From assembly GCA_019421345.1 (NCBI GenBank), contig JAHZFL010000002.1, forward strand, positions 1 to 64,000: a stretch of 64,000 bases of DNA. The letters are read 5' to 3'. The translations under genes were made by a program, and so were the position numbers. The notes under the pieces are model-generated. The model was not told the DNA's origin. It ran no database searches and saw nothing but the letters and a program-made list of their open reading frames with translations. Within the stretch, counting starts at the first letter, position 1, and each line of letters opens with the position of its first letter. Shown here in pieces: positions 8,396 to 16,974 of the stretch. Source of the DNA: Roseburia sp. GTDB lineage: Bacteria > Bacillota > Clostridia > Lachnospirales > Lachnospiraceae.

Positions 8396-9502
8396 CTATG
8401 AAAAGTCGCGTGTTAAAATATCGCTTTTTTTCAGGAAATCATCGACCGTATAAAATCCAAGCTTCTCGATCAGCGCAAGCACATACGGGTTCTCCAAGGG
8501 TGTCTGATAAACTGCCTCCTCCCCGTAGCGGTTGACGCGCTCACGCCCGCTCTCTGCACCGCACAGTGATTTCGGTCCGCCGACACAGCCGCCCTGACAT
8601 GCCATTCCCTCATAGAAATTTGCATCCATTGCTCCGCTTTTGATCTGCTCGATCATCTCGCGACATGCCTTCACGCCGTCCGCCTGCTTTGGAACAACGG
8701 AAATCGCACGCGCAGGATTAAGCTGCGCAACCGTCCGCTTTACCGCCTCACTGACGCCTCCGGTTCTTGCATAGATACGTCCGGCAGCCGAGGAGTGTTC
8801 CTTATCGTCCTCCGTCATTTCCTCCGGGCGCACGCCGGCAGCCTCAAACAGTGCGCCTACCTCCTGAAAGGTCAGTACATGGTCGACCGCATCCGCAATG
8901 TCAGGCTCCTTCGCCTCCTTTTTCTTTGCCATGCAGGGACCGAGAAAAACCGTCACCGCATCGGGATGCAGCTTCTTTGTCGCACGCCCGGCAGCGATCA
9001 TTGGCGATACCGCGCCCGGCACATGCGGCATATATTCCCGAAATACATCGCGTATCATCGTAATCCAGACCGGACAGCAGCAGCTTGTAAGCTGAAAGTC
9101 CTCTGCACTCTTGATATGCGCATCAAATTCCAACGCTTCCTTTAAGGTAAGAATATCCGCAAATACCGCAACCTCCACCATTCCGGTAAATCCAACTTCC
9201 TTTAACGCCGCACGCACCTTTCCCGGCGTAGCCTCATCGCCAAACTGCCCCATAAACGCAGGAGCGATCAGCGCATACAGCTTTTTCTCTCCCTGTCTTA
9301 GCTCATTTGCAACGGCAAGCGCATCCGCACTGAGCGCTTCCATCTGCCAGTCCCTATCTGCCGCTGTGGAGACTTTCTCCTTGGTACGCGACGGATGAAG
9401 CAGACAGTCCATCTCACCGTCATCCTCCCAGTCGGGAAAGCTTCTTCCCCGCTCCTGCTCCTGTCTGCGTACCCGCTCGTATAATTCACGCATTGTTTCC
9501 AT
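8396..9502 (-). CDS. Short [FeFe]-hydrogenase-like protein (H-cluster domain only)
   Basis: The 368-residue protein carries the three H-cluster signatures: TSCCCPVW (about residue 140), FLGPCMAKKKEA (about 190) and EGMACQGGCVGG (about 305). It has no cysteine-rich ferredoxin domain before them; the first 60 residues are charged helix. So it resembles the catalytic domain alone, as in algal enzymes, or an accessory or sensory paralogue. The extra cysteine in TSCCCP matches, from memory, the variant of group B clostridial hydrogenases. An ATG at 9502 has GAGGTGG seven bases upstream; the ATG at 9508 is too close to it. It is flanked by unrelated genes, without maturases or electron-transfer partners. 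Confidence 0.85.
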   Translation of the reverse strand: METMRELYERVRRQEQERGRSFPDWEDDGEMDCLLHPSRTKEKVSTAADRDWQMEALSADALAVANELRQGEKKLYALIAPAFMGQFGDEATPGKVRAALKEVGFTGMVEVAVFADILTLKEALEFDAHIKSAEDFQLTSCCCPVWITMIRDVFREYMPHVPGAVSPMIAAGRATKKLHPDAVTVFLGPCMAKKKEAKEPDIADAVDHVLTFQEVGALFEAAGVRPEEMTEDDKEHSSAAGRIYARTGGVSEAVKRTVAQLNPARAISVVPKQADGVKACREMIEQIKSGAMDANFYEGMACQGGCVGGPKSLCGAESGRERVNRYGEEAVYQTPLENPYVLALIEKLGFYTVDDFLKKSDILTRDFS

Positions 9503-9595
9503 ATTCATTCCACCTCGTTTTTTCTATTAGTATGTCCTGTATTTCCTCTCCCTATGTATCAAGCAATACGATACGCCAAGGTAACAAATACAGAT

Positions 9596-12391
9596 TTATT
9601 CCCCCTCCTGTTCCTTCTCCTCTAAAAACCCTTTGATCAAAGCCCCGTCCAACAGATAGGCGCGGCTGTTGTCCCGCTTTTGCTCATACGCCTCCATCAC
9701 CTGTCTGCCCGCGCGCGCTACCTCCTCCAAAAGCTCCCGCGCCGATAAAAGCAGACAGCCCGCGCCTCTTATGATGATCTGCTCCAGCCCGTCGGAGGTT
9801 GCCACAGTCACGCGGTGCTCCCTTGCGTGCTCATGGGCAAACTTCTCAATATACGCATCCGCCGTCTCCGCCTCTTTGGTATAGACCACATGAATATTGT
9901 GATAATCCAAAATTTCAGTCCGATGTCCCGCCACACGGTAGGCATCAAAAACGACAATCAGTTCACACCCGCGGATTCCCTGATAATTGCAGAGAATGTC
10001 CAAAAGCTTTCCGCGCGCACCGTCAATCGTCTCCTTTGCCAGTTGTGCAAGCTCCTCCCATGCAAAAATAATATTATAGCCGTCCACCAAAAGATATTCC
10101 GCGCCGCCCGTATTCGGACGGTAGGTTCTCGTAACGGCAGACGCCGGCTGCTCCCGCCTTCCCTTGCTTTTCTTCCATGCTTCCTTTGTTCCCCTGTTTG
10201 CACCGGAAGCCTGCGCTAAGATCCGGTCAATCTCCTCCGTGCCAAGCCACGCCTCCTCCTTTGCACGGGAGCTCTCCGGCTGCGTTTTTTTCTGCGTCTC
10301 CTGCGATGTCTCCGCAAAGATTCCCGGCAGATGCATATATTCTGTCACCTGATCCCAAGGCACGACAAAACCTGCGCCGTGCGCACAGAAAACGGAATCC
10401 GGCGTGTGCTCGGTATCGTGCGCGGCATCATAACCCAAAGCCGCCGTGACCTCATCCGCATTGTGGCACGGAAAATAGCCCTTATTGGAAACGGTCAGCC
10501 TTCCCTGCCCCTTCGTGTAGGAAAGCACCTCCTTCTGGTAATTCTGCATCGCGGCAACCGGCGCACTCCCCACAAGACGGCGCAGCACGGGCTCTCCGGC
10601 AGCGGCTTCATCTGTCTCCTCCCAGCCCTCCCCATAGCGGATCTCCCCATGCATCCGCTCGACATCCGTCATCGCCCTGCCAACCGACTGCTCCGGCACT
10701 TCCAGGACAAAATCATAATACGGCTCAAGCAGCACCGACTTTGCCCGCATCAGCCCCTGACGCACGGCGCGGTAGGTCGCCTGCCTGAAATCACCGCCCT
10801 CCGTATGCTTTAAATGCGCCTTTCCCGACACGAGCGTGATTTTCATATCCGTCACCGCCGCACCTGTCAGCACACCGCGGTGCTCCCGCTCTCTTAAATG
10901 TGTCAGGATCAGGCGCTGCCAGTTTTTATCGAGCACATCCTCACTGCACGCGGCGGAAAACTGCATACCGCTGCCCGGATCTCCCGGTTCGAGCTTTAAA
11001 TGCACCTCCGCATAATGGCGCAGCGGCTCGAAATGCCCGACGCCCTCTACCGTGTCCGCGATCGTCTCGCGGTACACCACATGCCCCGCTCCAAACGTCA
11101 CCTCCATGCCAAAGCGCGTCAGAATACGGCTCTTTAAAACCTCAAGCTGTACCTCTCCCATCATCCGAACAAAAATACCGCGCAGCTTCTCATCCCAGAC
11201 GAGCTGAAGCTGTGGTTCTTCCTCCTCCAAAAGCCGCAGCTTTGGCAGCAAAAGCGCCGCGTCCACTCCCTCCGGCGGAAGAATCCGATAGGTGAGCACC
11301 GGCTCTAATACCGGCTGCTCTGACGCTTCTTCCACGCCAAGCCCCTCGCCCGGATATGTCTCATTTAACCCGGTCACCGTACAGATCCGCCCAGCCGTAA
11401 CCGCATCTGTCGTCTCATACCTCTCGCCCGAATAAATACGGATCTGGTTGACCTTTTCCTCCCAGATTTCCGATTCGCCCCCGCCGCCTGCGCCGCCTCT
11501 TTTCACACCGGATAACAACTGCTTTACCGCAAGACTCCCCCCGGTAATCTTCATGTGGGTCAGACGCACTCCCTGCGCATCGCGTGTAATCTTATAAACC
11601 TTCGCCCCGAACGCCGCCGGATATTCCGGTTCCCTCGCATAGGCAAAGAATGCCTCCAGAAATTCTGACACACCCTCCATCTTTCGTGCAGAGCCAAAAA
11701 AGCAGGGAAACAGCTTTCGTTCTCCGATCAGCGCGGCGATCGTATCATCCGATACCGTCCCGTTTTCCAGATATTCCTCCAGCGCCGTCTCGTCGCACAC
11801 TGCGGCATTCTCATAAAATGTATCCGTCCCTCTGTCCGAAAAGTCCACGCAGTTTTCCGACAGCACGCGGCGCAGTTGTGCAAACAGCCTTTCTTGATCC
11901 GCTCCCGCCTGATCCATCTTGTTCACGAACAAAAATGTCGGAATGCTCAGATGCCGCAGCAGCCGCCACAGCGTCTTTGTGTGTTCCTGCACGCCGTCCG
12001 CACCGCTTATGACAAGGATCGCGCAGTCAAGCACCGAAAGCGCGCGCTCCATCTCGGCAGAGAAATCGACGTGCCCCGGCGTGTCCAGAAGCGTCAGCAC
12101 ACCGCCCGGCAGCTTTAACACTGCCTGACTGGAAAAAATCGTAATGCCGCGCGCACGTTCCATCTCGTCCGTGTCAAGAAATGCGTCGCCGTTGTCCACG
12201 CGTCCCGCCTTTCGGATGTTGCCGCTGACGTAGAGCATTGCCTCCGAGAGCGTCGTCTTTCCGGCGTCGACATGAGCAAGCACCGCGGTGGTGATATATT
12301 TAAACGGCTGCTGCGCCGCGGCAGCATTTTTCTTTGACATAAGAGTGGCTCGCAGAGCGTTCCGCTCGTTGTTTTCAGACGTATTTTCCAT
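9596..12391 (-). CDS. TetM/EF-G-like translational GTPase fused to a YacP-type NYN domain
   Basis: Residues about 30-650 are a translation GTPase of the ribosomal-protection type: AHVDAGKTTLSE (G1), RARGITIFSS (G2), LLDTPGHVDF (G3), NKMDQ (G4), then EF-G domains II-V. A linker leads to a NYN ribonuclease-like domain (about 765-900) with acidic sites in LLVDGYNII, VVFDAYRV, ETADAYIE and VATSDG, as in YacP/Rae1-type proteins. Known TetM proteins are about 640 residues, so the fusion is real extra length with no stop between. A ribosome-linked mRNA cleavage or rescue role is inference. AGGGG lies upstream of the ATG. Residues 6-18 are encoded by a copy of the dispersed hairpin repeat. Confidence 0.85.
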   Translation of the reverse strand: MENTSENNERNALRATLMSKKNAAAAQQPFKYITTAVLAHVDAGKTTLSEAMLYVSGNIRKAGRVDNGDAFLDTDEMERARGITIFSSQAVLKLPGGVLTLLDTPGHVDFSAEMERALSVLDCAILVISGADGVQEHTKTLWRLLRHLSIPTFLFVNKMDQAGADQERLFAQLRRVLSENCVDFSDRGTDTFYENAAVCDETALEEYLENGTVSDDTIAALIGERKLFPCFFGSARKMEGVSEFLEAFFAYAREPEYPAAFGAKVYKITRDAQGVRLTHMKITGGSLAVKQLLSGVKRGGAGGGGESEIWEEKVNQIRIYSGERYETTDAVTAGRICTVTGLNETYPGEGLGVEEASEQPVLEPVLTYRILPPEGVDAALLLPKLRLLEEEEPQLQLVWDEKLRGIFVRMMGEVQLEVLKSRILTRFGMEVTFGAGHVVYRETIADTVEGVGHFEPLRHYAEVHLKLEPGDPGSGMQFSAACSEDVLDKNWQRLILTHLREREHRGVLTGAAVTDMKITLVSGKAHLKHTEGGDFRQATYRAVRQGLMRAKSVLLEPYYDFVLEVPEQSVGRAMTDVERMHGEIRYGEGWEETDEAAAGEPVLRRLVGSAPVAAMQNYQKEVLSYTKGQGRLTVSNKGYFPCHNADEVTAALGYDAAHDTEHTPDSVFCAHGAGFVVPWDQVTEYMHLPGIFAETSQETQKKTQPESSRAKEEAWLGTEEIDRILAQASGANRGTKEAWKKSKGRREQPASAVTRTYRPNTGGAEYLLVDGYNIIFAWEELAQLAKETIDGARGKLLDILCNYQGIRGCELIVVFDAYRVAGHRTEILDYHNIHVVYTKEAETADAYIEKFAHEHAREHRVTVATSDGLEQIIIRGAGCLLLSARELLEEVARAGRQVMEAYEQKRDNSRAYLLDGALIKGFLEEKEQEGE
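12336..12373 (-). repeat. 38-bp hairpin repeat, unit inside the GTPase-NYN coding start
   Basis: Read on the minus strand it begins AACAACGAG and ends CACTCTTATGTC, the frame of the dispersed family. It is translated in frame as about twelve codons (NNERNALRATLM) of the GTPase-NYN gene. The hairpin arms pair less well than in other units. Its last ATG is a possible internal start at 12340, but that has no ribosome site. Confidence 0.8.
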
Positions 12392-12401
12392 AAAGCTTCC
12401 C

Positions 12402-14105
12402 CTAGACCATCAATCTGCGATAGCGATTGATGCACGCAAAAATCTCCTGACGTCTCGGCGCCGCAAGATTGCATGGAACATAGCTGCTCTCACAGACTGC
12501 TGCCAGTCCGCGCTCATCCAGCACGCGAAGCAGCTCATCCACGCACGCAGTCAGCGTGCGTTTCCCGTCAAACACATGAAGCTGCGCATATTTTAAGAGA
12601 TAGGCAAGCGCCGCAAGCTGCTCGCTGTCGGCAAGCTGCTCCACATAGCGCACGTCTATGGTGTCGCGGTTAATGGAAATCCCATCGCACCCCATCGTCT
12701 TTAGCTTCATGCGGGCGTCCTCCTTCCACGCACGATCCGCACGGATGCGGCGCACAAAGGACGGCTTTCTCTGCGGGGGCAGGGACGTCTCCGGCATCGG
12801 ATAGCGCTTTGCCTCCTCCTTTGCAAACGCAGTGATCTCCACAGGCTCGTACTGGTTCATCTGAATGATGCAGTCCGCCTTATGGAAATACGAACCCGAG
12901 CTTCCGGCAACGAGAATCGTCGAAACGCCGTATTCCTCATACAATTCACGAATGCGGTCGATAAACGGCGTGATCGGCTCATCCTCCCGATTGACCACAC
13001 GCTGCATCAGCTCATCCCGGATCATAAAATTCGTCGCACTTGTATCCTCATCGATCAAAAACGTCGTTGTACCCGCCTCCATTGCCTCCACAACATTTGC
13101 TGCCTGCGAGGTGCTTCCGCTCGCATCCTCCGTAGAAAATTCCTTTGTATCCTTCTTATTTGGAAGATTGCTGATGAACATGGAAATATCTACCTTCCGA
13201 ATGCTCCTGCCGTCCTCCGCGCGAATCTTTACCGCCGTATCGTCCGTGATGACATATTCCCTGCCGTCCCCTGCGATATGGTTATAAACGCCCAGCTCCA
13301 GCGCCTTAAGAAGTGTGGATTTCCCATGATAGCCGCCGCCCACGATCAGCGTGACTCCCTGACGGATACCCATACCAAAAATCTCGCCATAATGTGGCAG
13401 CGTAAAGGAAACCTCAAGCTCCTTTGGCGAGCGAAACTTCACGGCATCCTTCATCGGACGTCCCGACACGCCGGATTCCCGCGGCAGGATCGAGCCGTTT
13501 GCGACAAACGCACATAAGCCCCGCTCCTTTAAATGCTCTCTGATATACTGCGCATCCTCGGCAATATCCGCCGCCTTTGCCACCTCCGCTTCATCCAATG
13601 CCGCATAAAACAGCGTTCTTTTCACACAGCCCGGCAAAAACTGGAACAGGATCTTCTCCAGCTCACGCGCGTTGACCGTACGCCCGTTTGCCGGAAATCC
13701 AATCTCAAGGCGCAATATAATATCACCGTTCTTTTCATTCATCTCACATGCCGTGCGCAAAAGCACCTCCTGCCCCGGACGGCTGACCGCCATAAGCCCG
13801 CTTTTTCCCGATCCCTTCGCCTGAAAAGACACCTTCTCAAGCTCTTTTCCAAAACGGCGCAGCAGATAATCGCAGACGGCGATACGTCTGCATTTCTTCT
13901 GATAGTGTGCGGGCGGAAACTTTGCCGCGCCGCCCTTTACATGAACACTGACCTTTGACGGCGATGCAAACGGGTCTCCCTGCACATGGTCGATCGAGAG
14001 CACATAGCTGCCGAAATCATAGCTGCCCTTCGTGTCCTTATAAGCCGGGTATCCTCTGTGATCGATTTTTTGTAATAAGCTTCTAAGCTCTGTCTGTGAC
14101 TGCAT
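12402..14105 (-). CDS. ABC-class predicted ATPase
   Basis: A 567-residue cytoplasmic protein with an unusual Walker A, GGGYHGKSTLLKAL (about residue 250), a signature-like region around DASGSTSQAANVVEAME and a Walker B TTFLIDEDTSATNFM, matching the family described as predicted ATPases of the ABC class. No membrane segments are seen, so it is not a transporter subunit. The ATG at 14105 has GAGGAGGG upstream. It lies 18 bases after the MoxR ATPase gene and 10 bases before the GTPase-NYN gene, suggesting one transcript. The substrate is unknown; a nucleic-acid or ribosome-related role would be a guess from its neighbours. Confidence 0.8.
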   Translation of the reverse strand: MQSQTELRSLLQKIDHRGYPAYKDTKGSYDFGSYVLSIDHVQGDPFASPSKVSVHVKGGAAKFPPAHYQKKCRRIAVCDYLLRRFGKELEKVSFQAKGSGKSGLMAVSRPGQEVLLRTACEMNEKNGDIILRLEIGFPANGRTVNARELEKILFQFLPGCVKRTLFYAALDEAEVAKAADIAEDAQYIREHLKERGLCAFVANGSILPRESGVSGRPMKDAVKFRSPKELEVSFTLPHYGEIFGMGIRQGVTLIVGGGYHGKSTLLKALELGVYNHIAGDGREYVITDDTAVKIRAEDGRSIRKVDISMFISNLPNKKDTKEFSTEDASGSTSQAANVVEAMEAGTTTFLIDEDTSATNFMIRDELMQRVVNREDEPITPFIDRIRELYEEYGVSTILVAGSSGSYFHKADCIIQMNQYEPVEITAFAKEEAKRYPMPETSLPPQRKPSFVRRIRADRAWKEDARMKLKTMGCDGISINRDTIDVRYVEQLADSEQLAALAYLLKYAQLHVFDGKRTLTACVDELLRVLDERGLAAVCESSYVPCNLAAPRRQEIFACINRYRRLMV

Positions 14106-14123
14106 AAATTCCCTCCTCAAATA

Positions 14124-15614
14124 TTATTGTTCATCCCGCGCCAGCTCCGACAAAAGCTCCGCTCTGCGCGTTCCCGCCAAAAGCTCGCTGCTGTAAGCTT
14201 TATATCGCTCACAGGCGTGTGCGGATAAAAACAGTGCCGCATCGCCGTTCATGGTCAGCTCCGTCACGAACACGACAAGCTCCTGTCCGTGCTCAAACGC
14301 CTGCTCCATGAAATCAAATGCGTGCTCGAGGGCCTGCGCCGTCTCCTCCTCAAGCGATGCAAGCGCCTCCTTCTGCTGCTCAAAGCCTGCCGCTGCCTGT
14401 GTGAAGCATTCCTTTGCATCACCGCCCTTTGGCGCATGATCCTTAAGCCGTACAAGCAGGCTCTTTTGCAGGGACTGCTCCTCTCTCGTATAGCCCCCGT
14501 TTGCCATCACGCGCGCAACTGTCTCCTCCCGCTCTTTGACCATCCGCTCATAGAGATCCTTTGGCTGCTCCTGCGTCATCTGTGCCCGGTACTCCTTTAA
14601 AAATGCAAACCATGCATCCGTCAGCTCACGCGCGGCTGCCGTCCTGTGAAACATCGCGCACAGTCCGTCCAGCAGCAGATTCGTCACAGCGATCCGTTCG
14701 TCAAACGCCGCCCGATAAATGCGCGCAAACACTGCCGGTTTCGTTTTGCCGGAGAGGATCTCAGGGATTCCATAATCATCCTGATATTTCCGGTACAGAT
14801 CAAAATATGCCGCCGCATCCTCTGCAATATCGGGGTGATGCAAAAACTCCGCCACAATTCCCTCGTCTACGGGCAGCCCCATTTCCTCATAAACGCTCAT
14901 CAGATTTGACAAATCCTCCCAGCCGCGTGCCGTGACAAAACGCATACCGTCCACGTCCGCCTCAATGCGGTAGAAATTATTTGACCGAAGCTCCAGATAG
15001 CTTAAAATCGCTCCGTGTACCTGTCTTGCCCTCGCGTACTCCTTCCATACCTTAAAGTCTGCCTCGACCGTCAGATAGCGCACGCGGTCTAAAGTTACCA
15101 TATCAAAATCTCGCACCGACTTATTGTACTCCGGCGGGTTTCCCGCCGCCACGATCAGCCAGCCCTTTGGCACCGCCTGATTTCCGAATGTCTTGCACTG
15201 CAGAAACTGGAGCATCGTCGGTGCCAGCGTCTCCGACACACAGTTGATCTCATCAATAAATAAAATCCCCTCCCGCTGTCCGCTGTCTTTGATCCTGCGG
15301 TATACGCTCGCAATGATCTCGCTCATCGTATACTCCGTGACAGAGTATGTCTTGCCGTCAAACTCCTCCTCGCGGATAAACGGAAGTCCGACTGCGCTCT
15401 GCCTTGTGTGATGTGTGATCGTGTATGACACAAGCCCCACCTGAAGCTCCCTTGCGATCTGTTCCATAATCTGCGTCTTTCCGACGCCCGGCGGTCCCAT
15501 CAAAAGTATCGGCCGCTGTCTGATCGCCGGGATCTTATATTCTCCGTGCGCGTCCTTGGCAAGATATGCCTGCACCGTATGTTTAATTTCATTTTTTGCC
15601 TGCTTGATATTCAT
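14124..15614 (-). CDS. MoxR-type AAA+ ATPase
   Basis: The 496-residue protein has Walker A LMGPPGVGKTQIMEQ (about residue 38), Walker B ILFIDEINCVSE with the catalytic Glu, and sensor 1 GWLIVAAGNPPEYN, the layout of MoxR/RavA-type chaperone ATPases. The C-terminal 200 residues are helical and family-specific. The ATG at 15614 overlaps the stop of the VWA gene (ATGA), a sign of translational coupling; 23 upstream codons in the same frame are discounted for this reason. MoxR ATPases typically act with a VWA-domain partner to remodel or insert cofactors into protein complexes. The client here is unknown. Confidence 0.88.
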   Translation of the reverse strand: MNIKQAKNEIKHTVQAYLAKDAHGEYKIPAIRQRPILLMGPPGVGKTQIMEQIARELQVGLVSYTITHHTRQSAVGLPFIREEEFDGKTYSVTEYTMSEIIASVYRRIKDSGQREGILFIDEINCVSETLAPTMLQFLQCKTFGNQAVPKGWLIVAAGNPPEYNKSVRDFDMVTLDRVRYLTVEADFKVWKEYARARQVHGAILSYLELRSNNFYRIEADVDGMRFVTARGWEDLSNLMSVYEEMGLPVDEGIVAEFLHHPDIAEDAAAYFDLYRKYQDDYGIPEILSGKTKPAVFARIYRAAFDERIAVTNLLLDGLCAMFHRTAAARELTDAWFAFLKEYRAQMTQEQPKDLYERMVKEREETVARVMANGGYTREEQSLQKSLLVRLKDHAPKGGDAKECFTQAAAGFEQQKEALASLEEETAQALEHAFDFMEQAFEHGQELVVFVTELTMNGDAALFLSAHACERYKAYSSELLAGTRRAELLSELARDEQ

Positions 15615-16957
15615 TCCTTTTTCTTTCCTCTTTCTTCCTTCACCGTAAATTCCTCCGGCTCCAGCCGAAGCCTCATTGCCCACGGCGGCACTGCCGCCTC
15701 CTCATAATCCTCCAAAAATAAAAATGCCGTCTCATACTCCGGGCGTTTTTTCGGATAAACGCCCTTTCCATCCGTAAAATACAAAAGCCCCCGCAAATGG
15801 CTTAATTCTCCATGCTCCCGCAGCTCATTCACATATAAAAATGCTGGGCGAAAATCAGTGCCCCCGCCTCCGATCAACTGAAATTCCTGCAAAAATTGCT
15901 CTAATTCACGTTCCCCGGTCAGCGTCACATCACTGCGCACCCGATCATCACACTGTAAAATGCGTATCACGGAATCCGAAAAAAAGCTGTCGCTCTGTTT
16001 TAAAATATCGACGGTCTCCCGCAAAAACTGCTCCACAAGACTGCCGCTTGTCGAATAGCTCGTATCGATCACGATCACAAACTCTCGGATTTTCTTTGTC
16101 TCACGGCTCTCCACCGGCTCAATCAGCGGCAGATTTCCGTAAACCTTCAATCCATAGGTATAATAATTCAGATCAAACTCATCGGGATCGCAGTGAAGCT
16201 CCTCCCTTAACACCGCAAACCTCCGCAAAAAGTCACGATAGCTGCGTCTGCCGCGCTCTGCGGCAAGCTGCGCGGAAAGAAGCTCCTCTCCCTCTTTTGT
16301 CTCGTCTCCCCTGCGCTGCTGCTCCATACTCGTCTGTCTTGCGATCTTCTTCCATTTCTTTTGATTTTCCGCTGCCGCCTGCTGCGCCGCACCGCCCTCC
16401 CTTTGCCTCGGCCAGTATCTGTGATCATCCGTATAAAACTCCTGCTCCAGCAAAAGAAGCTGCTCCATACCGTCCTCCTGCGTCTCCATCTCCTTTAGCA
16501 TCCGATAGATGACTGCGGCTGAGACCGCCCCCTCTTTTGCCTGAAGCTTCGCGTAAAGCTCTTTTCGCGTGAAGCTTAAAATACGTCTCGTGCACTGCTT
16601 GTCCATCCCGTCAATCACATACTCAACGGCAATGTCGCAGGCAAGCTGCCACAGACGCGGCGGACGGCTTCCGCCAATCCACAGATGGGAAAAGAGACAA
16701 TGAAGCACGGTGTGTAAATATACGCGGTTTAGAAAAAACGCATTCTGCCGAAATACCCGCAGCACCTGTTCCGATGAAAAACAAAGATATGCTCCGTCTG
16801 TTGCAAACGTCTGCACCGTGTCGTCCGCCTTTGGCACAAGCTGCGAAAGTGCAATCTCCAAAAAACGCAGCTCCAGATAAATCTCGTTGCGTGTATGCTC
16901 CAAAATCTTCTCAGACATTTCCGTTTCCCACTCTGTCTGTGTCTTTATATGCGCCAT
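15611..16957 (-). CDS. VWA-like domain protein (DUF2201 family), MoxR partner
   Basis: The C-terminal part of this 448-residue protein (about 290-420) is a von Willebrand A-type domain with an intact metal site DTSYS in EFVIVIDTSYSTSG and a later GGGGTDFRP. The N-terminal half has a histidine-rich helix HTVLHCLFSH at the place where metallopeptidase-like relatives carry HExxH; here the glutamate is absent. The middle is a charged linker. The ATG at 16957 has AAGGAGGG five bases upstream. Its stop overlaps the MoxR gene start, so the two products are made together and probably form a chaperone pair. Confidence 0.82.
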   Translation of the reverse strand: MAHIKTQTEWETEMSEKILEHTRNEIYLELRFLEIALSQLVPKADDTVQTFATDGAYLCFSSEQVLRVFRQNAFFLNRVYLHTVLHCLFSHLWIGGSRPPRLWQLACDIAVEYVIDGMDKQCTRRILSFTRKELYAKLQAKEGAVSAAVIYRMLKEMETQEDGMEQLLLLEQEFYTDDHRYWPRQREGGAAQQAAAENQKKWKKIARQTSMEQQRRGDETKEGEELLSAQLAAERGRRSYRDFLRRFAVLREELHCDPDEFDLNYYTYGLKVYGNLPLIEPVESRETKKIREFVIVIDTSYSTSGSLVEQFLRETVDILKQSDSFFSDSVIRILQCDDRVRSDVTLTGERELEQFLQEFQLIGGGGTDFRPAFLYVNELREHGELSHLRGLLYFTDGKGVYPKKRPEYETAFLFLEDYEEAAVPPWAMRLRLEPEEFTVKEERGKKKE

Positions 16958-16974
16958 CGCGCCCTCCTTTCTTC

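Noticed and set aside
9596..12391. Acquired tetracycline-resistance gene
   Set aside because: It is embedded in a chromosomal gene run, has a fused nuclease domain and no mobile-element context; resistance cannot be inferred.
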